Source: Candidatus Marimicrobium litorale
Lineage (GTDB): Bacteria; Pseudomonadota; Gammaproteobacteria; Pseudomonadales; Halieaceae
DNA: 64,000 bases
Assembly: GCF_026262645.1 (NCBI RefSeq)
Contig: NZ_SHNO01000002.1
Span: forward strand, 124,001 to 188,000
Reading direction: 5' to 3'
A program made the position numbers and the translations under genes. Below the pieces are notes generated by a model. The model saw only the letters and a program-made list of their open reading frames with translations. It was not told where the DNA came from and did no database searches. Shown here one piece after another: positions 16,932 through 29,090 of the stretch (its first letter is position 1; every line of letters starts with the position of its first letter).

Positions 16932-18077
16932 TTATTGTATGGACACTGCACCCCCGGCAGGGGCACTGGTGTAGATGCTCGCCTGCAGTCCAGTGTGACT
17001 GTAGTACGTATCTTCCACGCGCGCTACGATATCATCAAGCAGTTCTGCCGGAGCGAGTGCCACTACGCAGCCGCCAAATCCGCCGCCGGTCATGCGTACC
17101 CCGCCATGGGAGCCCAGTATCTCGCCTATCTGATCCACGAGAAAATCCACGGGGGGCACCGTGATCTCAAACAGGTGCTTCATGGACAGGTGGCTGGCGG
17201 ACATGAGTTGGCTCAGCTGTTCAATATCATTATTTTGCAGCGCAGTCGCCGCCAGCAGAGTACGTTCGTTTTCCTCCAGCACGTGTTGTGCACGCTTTGC
17301 AACAAGCGGCTCCATCGCTTGACGGTTAACCTGAAATTCCTGCAATGGAACATCGCGCAGGCTGCTCACGCCACACATGGCGGCGGCACGTTCGCACTGT
17401 TCGCGCCGGTCATTGTACTCGCTGTCGACCAGGCCGCGCCGCACATTGGAGTTGACCAGTAGTAGTGATAAATCAGACGGCATGTTGACCGGTTTCAATG
17501 TAAAGTCTTTGCAGTCGATCAGGGTGGCTGTGCCGACGGCCGCGCTTGTACAAATCAACTGATCCATGATGCCGCAGTGGCAACCGACGAAATCGTTCTC
17601 CGCCGCCTGACCGACCTGCGCCAGTGTCAGGTTGCTAACCGCCAGATCGTTATCGACTGCCAGCGCTTTGGCCACGCCAACCTCCAGCGCTGCAGAGGAA
17701 CTCAGCCCGGCGCCCTGCGGGATATTACCGATAATGGCGATATTGCAGCCGCGCAAGGAGAAGTCTCGGTCCTGAAGCGCGCATACAACACCGCGCACGT
17801 AATTTGCCCAGGCTTGATGGGTGTTTGATGTGAAAGATTCACCCAGGCGGAAGGTATCGAGCTCGCGTTCATAGTCTAATGCGAGCGTGCAGACGGTGTT
17901 ATCGGTGCGGGGCGAGAGTGCCACCAGCGTGTGCTGTTCGATTGCGCACGGCAGCACAAAGCCATGGTTGTAGTCGGTGTGCTCGCCAATCAGGTTGACC
18001 CGCCCGGGTGCGCGGATTACGTGCTGCGGCGGTTCGCCAAAATGGGCGATGAATGCCTCCTGCAGCTCATCCAGCAC
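16932..18077 (-). CDS. galK: galactokinase
   Basis: A 381-residue GHMP kinase phosphorylating galactose at C1. Family motifs are in order: GRVNLIGEHTDYN near the N-terminus, the ATP loop PQGAGLSSSAALEV (~120-135), a catalytic Asp in CGIMDQ, and GGVRMTGGGFGG near the C-terminus. The start is GTG with GGAG 8 nt upstream, located only 5 bp after the galT stop, so the two genes are co-transcribed. Length is normal for the family. Confidence 0.97.
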   Translation of the reverse strand: MLDELQEAFIAHFGEPPQHVIRAPGRVNLIGEHTDYNHGFVLPCAIEQHTLVALSPRTDNTVCTLALDYERELDTFRLGESFTSNTHQAWANYVRGVVCALQDRDFSLRGCNIAIIGNIPQGAGLSSSAALEVGVAKALAVDNDLAVSNLTLAQVGQAAENDFVGCHCGIMDQLICTSAAVGTATLIDCKDFTLKPVNMPSDLSLLLVNSNVRRGLVDSEYNDRREQCERAAAMCGVSSLRDVPLQEFQVNRQAMEPLVAKRAQHVLEENERTLLAATALQNNDIEQLSQLMSASHLSMKHLFEITVPPVDFLVDQIGEILGSHGGVRMTGGGFGGCVVALAPAELLDDIVARVEDTYYSHTGLQASIYTSAPAGGAVSIQ

Positions 18078-18082
18078 AGGCG

Positions 18083-19138
18083 CTACTCCGCGTGGACGCT
18101 GTAGTGGACGTCATTGAGTGACCGCAAGCGGGCTGCAGCCTGCTCGGGGGTCAGGTCGCGCTGGGCCTCACACAGTATTTCATAGCCAACCATAAACTTC
18201 CTGACTGTCGCGGAACGCAGCAGCGAGGGGTAGAAGTGAGCATGCAGTTGCCAGTGTTCGCCGCTGCCCGCCATGCCCTGTGCCGGCGCACCATGCCAGC
18301 CCATACTGTAGGGGAAAGCCGTCTGAAACAGATTGTCATAGCGGCAGGTCAGTTGCTTTAGCAGGCTGGCCAGGGCGTGTTTTTGCTCTGGATCGAGATC
18401 CGTCATGCGCGACACTGGCTGCAGTGGCAGTAACAACGTTTCAAAGGGCCAGGTGGCCCAGTAGGGCACTACGGCCACCCAGTGTCCATTTTGACAGACA
18501 ACGCGCTCACCGCTTTTTTGTTCCTGCTGTGCGTAGTCGAGCAGCAGCGATGTGCCGTTGGTATGCCAGTACCCGGCTTGTTTCTCCTCCTCGCGTTGCG
18601 GCAGGGTGGGAAGCTGATCACTGGCCCATATTTGCCCATGGGGGTGAGGGTTTGAGCAGCCGTTCAGTGCACCCCTGTTTTCAAAGACCTGCACCCAGCA
18701 GTAACGCGCCTCCAGTTCGGCCACTTGTGCGCACCACACCTCTATAAGGGTCCGTATAGCGGTCGGCTCCATCAGTGCGAGACACAGATCGTGACGCGGC
18801 GTATAGCAGATAACACGGCTGACGCCGTTCACGCTCGCGCTCCGCAGTAAACCTTGCTCATGGCTGTGTGTGGCGCCGTCGTCGACTAACGCAGCGAAAT
18901 CGTTATCGAACACGAGGGGGCCGTCGTATGAGGGATTCACCTCATCGTTTACGCGGGTATTGCCCGGGCAGAGGTAGCATTGCGGATCATGTTGCGGAAG
19001 CGAGGTCGGGTCTACTTGCTCAACGTGCCCCTGCCAGGGACGCTGCGCGCGCTGCGGCGAGACCAGCACCCAATCGCCGCTAAGCGGATTGTAGCGACGG
19101 TGAGGGTGTTGTGCTGTGTCTGATTGTGACGGGTCGAT
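18083..19138 (-). CDS. galT: galactose-1-phosphate uridylyltransferase, apparent AUC start
   Basis: About 351 residues, exchanging UMP between UDP-glucose and galactose-1-phosphate. The zinc motif CYLCPGN, the active-site HPHGQIWAS and the conserved N-terminal block HPHRRYNPL are all present in frame. The first ATG/GTG/TTG in frame is the GTG at 19069, which lies inside conserved WVLVSP and would delete HPHRRYNPL. Upstream to the in-frame TAG at 19157-19159 there is no standard start. An ATC at 19136-19138 has a GGAG exactly 6 nt upstream, so I place the start there. First gene of galT-galK-symporter-galM. No galE is present in the window. Confidence 0.9.
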   Translation of the reverse strand: MDPSQSDTAQHPHRRYNPLSGDWVLVSPQRAQRPWQGHVEQVDPTSLPQHDPQCYLCPGNTRVNDEVNPSYDGPLVFDNDFAALVDDGATHSHEQGLLRSASVNGVSRVICYTPRHDLCLALMEPTAIRTLIEVWCAQVAELEARYCWVQVFENRGALNGCSNPHPHGQIWASDQLPTLPQREEEKQAGYWHTNGTSLLLDYAQQEQKSGERVVCQNGHWVAVVPYWATWPFETLLLPLQPVSRMTDLDPEQKHALASLLKQLTCRYDNLFQTAFPYSMGWHGAPAQGMAGSGEHWQLHAHFYPSLLRSATVRKFMVGYEILCEAQRDLTPEQAAARLRSLNDVHYSVHAE

Positions 19139-19148
19139 AACGAGCTCC
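19136..19148 (-). promoter_or_regulatory. ribosome binding site and non-standard AUC start of galT
   Basis: On the minus strand: GGAG (19145-19148), a 6-nt spacer CTCGTT, then ATC (19136-19138). This is the only well-spaced site upstream of the conserved galT N-terminus. It deserves marking because gene finders will place the start 23 codons too late. Confidence 0.6.
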
Positions 19149-19205
19149 GGCAGTAGCTATAGCAGCATTTGTAGCAGTTTTTGTAGAAAAATACTTTAAC
19201 AGGTG

Positions 19206-19988
19206 CTATCGGCCCTTGAACTGCGCAGCACGGCGCTCCTTGAACGACTGCACGCCTTCGTCCACGTCCTCGGTGTCAAATAGCGCCTTTTGGGTGGGCT
19301 TGAGGGCAGCGACGGCGGCCTCGAAGCCTTCCTCTACAAACCGACGCGATGACGCTTTGGTGGCCTGGACTGCCAGTGGTGCGCCGGTGGCGATGACTTC
19401 GGCAATCTCGATTGCCCGCTCAAGCTGCTGGCCAAGGGGAACGATCTCTTGCACCAGGCCGATACGCTTGGCCTCGTCAGCATCGAATTCATCAGAGGTG
19501 AGCAGGTGATACATCGCATTGCCCCAGCCACCGCGCTCCACGAACCGAATGGTGGCCCCGCCTGTCGCGTGGATGCCGCGTTTGGGCTCCAGCTGCGAGA
19601 AGCGGCAGTTGTCAGCCGCAATTACAATGTCACCGGCCAGTGCGAGTTCGATGCCCAGTGTGTAGGTAATACCCTGGACGGCAGTGACGATGGGTTTGCG
19701 GCAGGCGCGGCCCAGGCCAACGGGATCGATATGGCTACCATCACCGCTTGCGCCCTGCTCCATGGAGTCTGTCCATTTGGGCAGGTCCAGCCCGGCTGTG
19801 AAATGATCGCCGTGGCCAAACAGGACGCCAACCCACAGGTCGTTATCTTCATCGAGGCGGGTGTAGGCTGCGACGAGCTGCTTCGCCATGGTGGGGGTGT
19901 AACCGTTGTATTTTTTGGGTCGATTGAGACCGATGAGCAAGATGTGCCCGCGAACCTCGGTAGTGATGGAGCCTTCTTCGTTACTCAT
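19206..19988 (-). CDS. crotonase / enoyl-CoA hydratase family protein
   Basis: A 260-residue crotonase-fold protein. Oxyanion-hole elements are the segment GDHFTAGLDL and the helix start GITYTLGIELAL. Two acidic residues occupy the hydratase positions (E in GIELAL, E in SQLEPKRG), compatible with enoyl-CoA hydration, though the exact substrate cannot be told. It lies 67 bp upstream of the galT start, same strand, so some read-through into the gal operon is possible. No other beta-oxidation gene is nearby. Confidence 0.85.
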   Translation of the reverse strand: MSNEEGSITTEVRGHILLIGLNRPKKYNGYTPTMAKQLVAAYTRLDEDNDLWVGVLFGHGDHFTAGLDLPKWTDSMEQGASGDGSHIDPVGLGRACRKPIVTAVQGITYTLGIELALAGDIVIAADNCRFSQLEPKRGIHATGGATIRFVERGGWGNAMYHLLTSDEFDADEAKRIGLVQEIVPLGQQLERAIEIAEVIATGAPLAVQATKASSRRFVEEGFEAAVAALKPTQKALFDTEDVDEGVQSFKERRAAQFKGR

Positions 19989-20329
19989 GTTATCTGATTC
20001 CTTGTATGTAGCGACCCGGCAGTCACCGCGAGCGGGTCGCGTCTCGACGGCAGGTGAACGACAGTACGCTTGGCTTCGTATGTTGATGTTCTAGCGTTTC
20101 ATTTGCAATAAAGAACTTGAGATAGCGGTATTTGGGGTGCTGTCACGTTTATGCACGTTCTCTCGAAAAGCGAGAATGCTGAACATGACTCGGCATATAA
20201 ACTGACCGAAAGTGCTCTAAAGCAGCTAATAAAGCGAAAGATTTGCATCGCCCGTGCCGCTGCGGCTCGTGCAACCTCACGTTAACGCGATAGTATCCGC
20301 AGACGCGACTGAGGTGGTGCCTGAAAATA
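19989..20329. other. intergenic with an inverted repeat
   Basis: No gene is supported here. An 8-bp perfect inverted repeat GCGACCCG/CGGGTCGC (20011-20018 and 20033-20040, loop 14) lies 23 bp upstream of the crotonase start. It may be an operator or the fumC-side terminator. The rest looks featureless. Confidence 0.5.
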
Positions 20330-21706
20330 TCAAACAAGATTTTCCGGATTGAGTAACTGCAGCAGCCTGTCCATGGGTATGTCGGTCATTTCGGCCGCCA
20401 CATCCAGTATGGGACGTTTCTGCGCATAGGCCTGTTTGGCGATTTGGGCGGCGGCGCTATAGCCTATTTCAGTGTTCAGGGCGGTCACCAGAATCGGGTT
20501 ATTGGCGAGGCTGGCCTCAATGTTCTCGGTGTTGATCACAAAATCGGCGATGCAGTTCTCGGCCAATGCTCTGCAGCTATTGGTCAGTAGGGTAATACTT
20601 TGTAGCAGGTTGTGCGCAATAACCGGCAGCATCACATTGAGCTGAAAGTTTCCCGACTGCCCCCCCACGGTGATTGTCGTGTCATTGCCGATGACTTGCG
20701 CCGCCGCCATGGCCACGGCTTCAGGTATCACCGGATTCACCTTTCCCGGCATGATGCTGCTGCCCGGTTGCAGTGCCTTGAGGCGCAGGTCAGCCAGACC
20801 GGTGAGCGGCCCGCTGTTCATCCAGCGCAGATCATTGGCTATCTTCAGAAGGGCAGTGGCCAGTGATTTCAATTGTCCTGAAAGCGCCACCGCAACATCC
20901 TGGCTGGCGATGGCGGCAAAGTAGTTGTCTGCGGGTTGAAAGAGATGTTCGCTATCTTTACTTAACTGTTTGTTCAGGTGCGAGCAGAACAGGCCGGCGA
21001 ATTGAGGATCGGCATTGACTCCGGTGCCTACCGCAGTGCCGCCCTGTGCCAGGTGTTGCAACTGCGAGCGAGTGTTGTTGATCCGTTGTGCTGCGAGTGA
21101 CAGCTGCGCACGCCAACCCGATAATTCCTGCGCTACACTAATGGGCATGGCATCCATCAGGTGGGTTCTGCCGGTTTTGATCAGGCCCGCGGCGCTCTCT
21201 TCTCGTTTGGCGATGGCGCGCGTTAAATCTGAGAGGGCAGGCAGTAATGATTTTTCCAGCGCCAGCTCGGCACTCACATGAATAGTAGTGGGAATGACAT
21301 CGTTGCTGCTCTGACTGCAGTTCACATGATCATTGGGATTGACCGCCATTCCCAGTTGCTGTGCCGCAAGTGTCGCGATGACCTCGTTGGCATTCATGTT
21401 CGTGCTGGTCCCCGAGCCGGTCTGAAAAACATCCACCGGAAAGTGCTGGTGATGCTTACCCTGCGACACAGAGAGTGCGGCAGCGATTATGCCGTCTGCC
21501 AGCGCAGAGTCCAGCAGGCCCAAATCGGCATTGGCACCTGCCGCCGCGGCTTTGATCACCCCGAGACTCGCTATAAACTGCCCTGGCATGGGGATGCCGC
21601 TGATGTGAAAATTATCGACAGCCCGCTGTGTTTGCGCGCCGTAGAGTGCGTCAACCGGCACGCTGACGTCGCCCAGGCTGTCTTTCTGTATGCGAAAATC
21701 AGTCAT
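20330..21706 (-). CDS. fumC: class II fumarate hydratase
   Basis: A 458-residue iron-independent fumarase of the TCA cycle. The superfamily signature GSSIMPGKVNP is intact, with the catalytic histidine region TGRTHLMDAMPI and substrate-binding GSGTSTNMNANEV. Length is full. It starts 14 bp after the aconitase stop, forming an acnA-fumC operon. High confidence. Confidence 0.97.
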   Translation of the reverse strand: MTDFRIQKDSLGDVSVPVDALYGAQTQRAVDNFHISGIPMPGQFIASLGVIKAAAAGANADLGLLDSALADGIIAAALSVSQGKHHQHFPVDVFQTGSGTSTNMNANEVIATLAAQQLGMAVNPNDHVNCSQSSNDVIPTTIHVSAELALEKSLLPALSDLTRAIAKREESAAGLIKTGRTHLMDAMPISVAQELSGWRAQLSLAAQRINNTRSQLQHLAQGGTAVGTGVNADPQFAGLFCSHLNKQLSKDSEHLFQPADNYFAAIASQDVAVALSGQLKSLATALLKIANDLRWMNSGPLTGLADLRLKALQPGSSIMPGKVNPVIPEAVAMAAAQVIGNDTTITVGGQSGNFQLNVMLPVIAHNLLQSITLLTNSCRALAENCIADFVINTENIEASLANNPILVTALNTEIGYSAAAQIAKQAYAQKRPILDVAAEMTDIPMDRLLQLLNPENLV

Positions 21707-21720
21707 GATCTATCGTCCGA

Positions 21721-24396
<2,676 letters not shown>

Positions 24397-24816
24397 CGGT
24401 CTGTTCCTGGAGTGAATAAAGGGAGGTAAAGTATAGAGGATAATGATTGAAAGTGTACTGGCAGGCCGCTATGCGATAGCGGTAAGCTAAGCGTGTTATG
24501 TTGCTTGAAGCGGCGGGTGGATACCTGCAGGCGACGCCAGCGCCCACCCGCTACCATCATTTATACCGTCTGACGCTGTTATCGATTGCATTGCAGTTGT
24601 CGCAATAGCGAGCGCCTGCTTGCCGCGAGAGGCATGAGCGTTAGTCGGGCATCAATCCGCCTGCGGTGTTTAAAACTTAGGCCTAGTTCTCCCCACCGCT
24701 TGACACGCAAACACCCACATTACAGCGGCACCTTCTACATCGACGAAGTCTGGACGCGCCCACGTTATTCTGAATATGATGGGCGCTCAAGCGAATGAGC
24801 AGGCGACCCTCAAACC
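24397..24816. other. divergent intergenic region acnA / GST
   Basis: No supported gene. A perfect stem-loop CCGCTAT-GCG-ATAGCGG lies at 24466-24482, about 70 bp upstream of acnA, and could be an operator or leader structure. A 70-codon frame at 24586-24798 has no recognisable content. Confidence 0.5.
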
Positions 24817-25428
24817 ATGATAACCATTCACCATTCCCCGATGTCACGCTCCACCCGCGTTGTCTGGTTCTGTGAAGAAATAGGCCTCAAGTACCGGCTT
24901 GAAACCGTGGAGATGTTCAGCGACGCAATGCAACGGCCCGAATACCTGGCAATCAACCCGCTGGGCAAAGTGCCTGCAATCGAAGACGGCGATTTTGTGC
25001 TGTGGGAGACCAGCGCGATATTGCAGTATCTCGATGCGAAGTATGGTGGAGGCCAACTGATGCCGCCGCGTAATACCCAGGCCGGAGCACTGGCGATTCA
25101 ATGGCTGGATTATGGTGAGAATCCGCTCACGGTGATTATGGGCGAGATTGCCGCGCACAGCGGTCCAATGCCGGAAGAGCGGCGAGTGCCGGCATTAGTC
25201 GATCGCGGGCGTGAGGTTGCCCAGCAGATTGTGAATGTGGTCGAGCAGGCGCTGGGCAATAGTGAATGGATACTGGGCGATAATTTTAGTGCGGCCGATA
25301 TCATGCTCGTTTTTGGGCTGATGATTGCCGACTATCTGGGCTATGTGAATGAGGAAACGCCGTGCGTGCGGGCCTATGTGGATCGTGCGACGGCCAGGCC
25401 AGCTTTTCAGCGGGCGGCGGGTAGCTGA
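24817..25428 (+). CDS. glutathione S-transferase family protein
   Basis: A 203-residue protein with an N-terminal thioredoxin-fold GST domain (SPMSRSTRVVWFCEE, then the glutathione-binding NPLGKVPAIEDGD and ETSAILQYL) and a helical C-terminal domain (~90-200). It acts in the cytoplasm in detoxification or isomerisation; the substrate is not predictable. It stands alone between divergent acnA and the repeat region that follows. Confidence 0.92.
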   Translation: MITIHHSPMSRSTRVVWFCEEIGLKYRLETVEMFSDAMQRPEYLAINPLGKVPAIEDGDFVLWETSAILQYLDAKYGGGQLMPPRNTQAGALAIQWLDYGENPLTVIMGEIAAHSGPMPEERRVPALVDRGREVAQQIVNVVEQALGNSEWILGDNFSAADIMLVFGLMIADYLGYVNEETPCVRAYVDRATARPAFQRAAGS

Positions 25429-25520
25429 CGTAACCCATCGGACATTTTCGTAAGAGGCGTAGAGAGTAAGCCCTGTGTTTCAGGAATTTGTGAAAGTATC
25501 GGAAAATACAGTAATTGAAT

Positions 25521-25667
25521 TGATGGCGGCGGCCGCAACTGAAGATTCCGTTAAATAATTGATTTATATAGATTAAATAATTAAATAATAGTGATATGGC
25601 CGCGGGTTTCGTCAGCGCAAAAATTCAATTGTAGCTTATGTCAGGCTTGTTCTTTGCGTGGCTAACC
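25521..25667. repeat. dispersed AT-rich element, copy A
   Basis: A ~147-bp segment with a GC-rich edge (GATGGCGGCGGCCGCAACT), an AT-rich core (attgat, taaataatt, atagtgatatg) and a right part (tttcgtcagcgcaaa, ttcaattgtag, tgtcagg). It matches copy B at 43168-43315 along its length by eye, and copy C at 44541-44656 in the first ~75 bp. No coding capacity. Confidence 0.75.
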
Positions 25668-25766
25668 TTTTACTTCGGCATGCAAAATATAGCGGCTCAC
25701 TTTAAACTTTGCGAGTACTCTAGTTGCACTCGGTCGATCTGGCGTCCGAATGCAAGAAAAATCAAA

Positions 25767-25792
25767 TGACCGCTGCGAGGCGAAAGCGGTCA
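25767..25792. other. hairpin upstream of the sulfotransferase
   Basis: A perfect 8-bp stem TGACCGCT/AGCGGTCA with a 10-nt loop, followed by CTTTAA. It is about 50 bp before the sulfotransferase start and could be a terminator or leader structure. Confidence 0.5.
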
Positions 25793-25840
25793 CTTTAACG
25801 ACCTCACTAAAAACTCATGTTGGAGGGTATGGAGCGTGCC

Positions 25841-27088
25841 ATGAGCAAGACTTACCACCTACAGCAGTTTACGACGGCCACACAGACACGCAACCGTACA
25901 ATGCGAGCCCTAAACCTGGTGGGCAAGCTAGCTCCGGCCTATATGCGGCCAGACGCCAATAATTTGTGGCGCGCGGCGCAGAAAAATAGCTCATTGGCGG
26001 GAGACATCGCCCCTGAGCCCAGCAAGGAAGCCGCGTCCGCGCTGGATCACCTGGTTGATTCCATTGGTAACAGTACCAGCCTGAATTTCGTTGGTCGCAT
26101 CTCTGCTTTTGATGACTCAAAGCGCATGGCCAGAAATCATTTGCGCATTCAGGCGCTAATCCAGTCTCAGCCGTCTATTCTGGAGACGGTGATACCGGAG
26201 CCAATTTTTATTATTGGTATGCCAAGAACAGGCACCACCTGGTTGCACACATTACTTGCGCAGGACCCGCGCCACCGAACGATTCCCTACTGGGAAAGCT
26301 ATGAACCGATACCTCCGTCGACAGGTCTGGATAACAGGATTGAGCGCCTCGTCAAAATGCTCAAACAATTGGACCAGATAGCGCCGAATTACCAGGCAAT
26401 CCACCCCATGACTGCAGAGTCAGCCGAGGAATGTGTTGCCCTGTTCATGAATGAATTTCGGACCATACAGTTTGATATTCAGTATCGTGTGCCAGAGTAT
26501 GTTTTGTGGTTGAAATCGCAGGACGCAACTGTCGCCTACCGGGGTTATCTACGGCAGCTGAAGATTATCCAGCACTTCAGGTCTTCGGGGGAGCGCTTCA
26601 TCCTCAAAGATCCCGCACATGCCTTTAACCTTAGAGCAATTGTTGAGATTTTTCCAAACGCAAAATTTATTTTTACGCACCGCGATCCGGCGCAATCTTT
26701 ATCATCCATTTGCAGCCTGTATGCCAACACGCGTTCATTGTTCAGTGATGCAGTTGATGCCCAATCGGTCGGCAAGGAAATTATCAACGGGTATTGGCCT
26801 GAAGGTCTGGAGGATGCCATGCGGGTTCGGCAGAGTTTGCCCAAAAACTGCTATACGGATGTGCGACAAACGGATTTAAGAACAAACCCTCTGCATGCGG
26901 TACGCCGAATCTACGAGGACTTGAATATAGGTTTTGATGAAACCGCACAAAGCGCTATCAATGTATTCCTAAATGCATCAGCACATTCGCCCCACCACCG
27001 GCATGAGCATAGCCCGGAGGGTTTTGGACTAACGGCCGGTGTGATGCGAGAGAGATTGCAGGGGTATGTTGAAGATTTTGACCTGTGA
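25841..27088 (+). CDS. sulfotransferase family protein
   Basis: About 415 residues transferring sulfate from PAPS. The 5'-phosphate loop GMPRTGTTWLHTLL (~130-145) and the 3'-phosphate motif FIFTHRDPAQSLSSI (~275-290) are intact. I chose the ATG at 25841 because GGAG lies 6 nt upstream; ATGs at 25817 and 25829 are in frame but poorly spaced. It stands alone on the plus strand and converges on the EPS barrel gene. It might sulfate a lipid, small molecule or the neighbouring polysaccharide; the last is speculation. Confidence 0.88.
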   Translation: MSKTYHLQQFTTATQTRNRTMRALNLVGKLAPAYMRPDANNLWRAAQKNSSLAGDIAPEPSKEAASALDHLVDSIGNSTSLNFVGRISAFDDSKRMARNHLRIQALIQSQPSILETVIPEPIFIIGMPRTGTTWLHTLLAQDPRHRTIPYWESYEPIPPSTGLDNRIERLVKMLKQLDQIAPNYQAIHPMTAESAEECVALFMNEFRTIQFDIQYRVPEYVLWLKSQDATVAYRGYLRQLKIIQHFRSSGERFILKDPAHAFNLRAIVEIFPNAKFIFTHRDPAQSLSSICSLYANTRSLFSDAVDAQSVGKEIINGYWPEGLEDAMRVRQSLPKNCYTDVRQTDLRTNPLHAVRRIYEDLNIGFDETAQSAINVFLNASAHSPHHRHEHSPEGFGLTAGVMRERLQGYVEDFDL

Positions 27089-27217
27089 GCACCCTGCTTA
27101 TTTTTTTGGTAAAAAATCTTTTTATCGGTTTTTAATTACCCGCCCAGTATGTAATGGGGTGGCGTGCACTGACGGTGAGCGGCAGATCGACGAGTCACTG
27201 CTGTCGTCAAGAAATCA

Positions 27218-28513
27218 TTAAAATAGATACAAGACCCAAATCCCAACGCGTGATTCATCATAATCACCCAGCGCTGCGCTGGAATCTCCCGCTTCATAAC
27301 CCAGTGAATAGACGACTGAAAATTGACGCGTCAGTGTTTGATTAACCTCCAGGCCAACATTAAAAATACGATAGTCATCCCGGGCATTGTTATTTTTGAA
27401 TCTGAAATCCCGGTAGCCAAGCAGTACCCCTGTACTCACCAAACGAGTTATCTGGTAAGTGAGAGACGTTCCGAAGGCATACTCATCGGAATCATTATCT
27501 AGCTCTTCATAATCTTCTGACTCTAAAAAAATCCCAGCACTGAATAGGCAAGCCCGACATACAGCTGAGCCAATATACTCGACCTCTAGATTGGTTCGCT
27601 CAAAGACATCGACTTCCAGAGCGCTGTTGTAAAAATCCCCTATGTCGACAAAGTCTCCGATTCCTCCTCCCCGTGACGTATCTGTCAATTCATGCACTGC
27701 AGCCAGTCGCCAGCTAGAGGAACCGCCCGAGTAAGTTGCTTCACCCTGAAAGTAACCCCCACTAGCATCACCCGATTTGCGTTGTGATGTATTGTAGCCA
27801 ATATCAATGTTGTAGCTGAGTTTCGACAGCGATGTACTGTAACCGATGGTCGCTCGGTAGTATTGATTGTCCCCAAGGCCGGCATCAAACTTAACGTCTT
27901 GATAGTCTACGTTGAGGGAGGCGACATCAACTTCAGATAAACTGCGTTGCCAACTAATATTGGCTCCGATACTGTTTGAATTTTGCTGGTCGCTATCGTC
28001 GTAGGTTGTTTCGGAATACGACAAGCCGGTATACAGTGCATCGGACTCCGAGGGCCGCAGTATGAAGTCAGGGCCGATCGTCGTAATGGCGCGGACTTCG
28101 CGATTAGACTGAGTATTCGCCAAGGCTCGATCCCTGACAAGATTTCGACGGTTGTTTTCCAGTGTCCAATATAATCGCTCATCCATTTGTTCATAGACTA
28201 TGGAGGCGTCACCAGTGAGTTCGGTCTGATTGCTTTGAGTATTCTTATCATAGGCGGTGAATCTGGCGATGTAGTCTATTTCAGCGATTATTGAGGTACT
28301 TTCATAAGCCAAACCCAACGCTGCAATGGCCTGCTGCTCGAACTCAGAGCGCTCTTCTGTGGGCGTTTTCAGCGAATTGGTGGAGTACTCTAAACCAGCG
28401 CCGAGCTCGATCGTCGTCTCCAGTGGCGACGCCTGCAGAGACTGCAGCGATAGTGCCAGTAGCGGTAATGTCAGCGGCGTGAAGCCGAGCGCTTTTTGAC
28501 GTTTTCGAGTCAT
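27218..28513 (-). CDS. outer-membrane beta-barrel protein, EpsL/exosortase-locus type
   Basis: A 431-residue exported protein with a signal peptide ending LQSLQASP, followed by alternating amphipathic beta strands through to a C-terminal GIWVLYLF, the typical barrel insertion signal. The repeated pattern GLSYSETTYDDSD and the family resemblance suggest an EpsL/VpsM-like secretin-independent EPS porin. It is downstream of the Wza-like export lipoprotein on the same strand, 577 bp away. I assign an EPS export role from this context. Confidence 0.75.
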   Translation of the reverse strand: MTRKRQKALGFTPLTLPLLALSLQSLQASPLETTIELGAGLEYSTNSLKTPTEERSEFEQQAIAALGLAYESTSIIAEIDYIARFTAYDKNTQSNQTELTGDASIVYEQMDERLYWTLENNRRNLVRDRALANTQSNREVRAITTIGPDFILRPSESDALYTGLSYSETTYDDSDQQNSNSIGANISWQRSLSEVDVASLNVDYQDVKFDAGLGDNQYYRATIGYSTSLSKLSYNIDIGYNTSQRKSGDASGGYFQGEATYSGGSSSWRLAAVHELTDTSRGGGIGDFVDIGDFYNSALEVDVFERTNLEVEYIGSAVCRACLFSAGIFLESEDYEELDNDSDEYAFGTSLTYQITRLVSTGVLLGYRDFRFKNNNARDDYRIFNVGLEVNQTLTRQFSVVYSLGYEAGDSSAALGDYDESRVGIWVLYLF

Positions 28514-29090
28514 TATAGCCAGCGGTCTCCGACATGAACTTCGCCGATGGTCAATTTAACCTCTTCTATTTATAAACAAAGCTGGCCGCTTCGCGCTCTG
28601 ACGGCGCTCTTCGTGCGGTGGAAATTATTTGACCTGAATGCATTTGGCTTATGCTCGGCGATTAGTAACGCGCGCTTGTAGGATGCAATTGGCTGCTCAA
28701 TAAACTCATCGGCATTTAGAGCGTCGTCGGGTCGCCGCTCCGCGTTGCCCGATCTAAACGCGCCAACTACCACATTGAAAACTGCAAATAACGGACCCTG
28801 GCCAGTGCTTGCGCAACTGATGCAAGAATAGTTGCACTTTTCAATCTGAATTCCACTCATTTCCGCTCGTCCTCGCAACACCGGCTCGATAAATCAGCAT
28901 TGAGCATAGTCTCTATTTTATCACGTTCAGTTCAATGTTCCGCCATCACTGCAAAGCCCAAATAAGCGATAACAAAGCCGCCAACCATCCAAGAGCGGCA
29001 CGCGATAATCTCACCCCCTGTAGCCTTGAGCGACTCAGATCTAAATGTTGTTGACATGCACCTGTAACGCCCTCGCCGCTAAAAAGTTGC
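28514..29090. other. intergenic in the EPS locus
   Basis: This 577-bp gap holds a 103-codon minus-strand frame (28570-28881; contains DDALNADEFIEQ). It has no clear ribosome site and no recognised domain, so it is either a short unknown gene or a decayed one. The promoter for the barrel gene should lie in the part nearest 28514. Confidence 0.4.

Noticed and set aside
28570-28881. 103-codon minus-strand frame in the EPS gap
   Set aside because: No ribosome site, domain or signal peptide; kept only as a note in the gap description.
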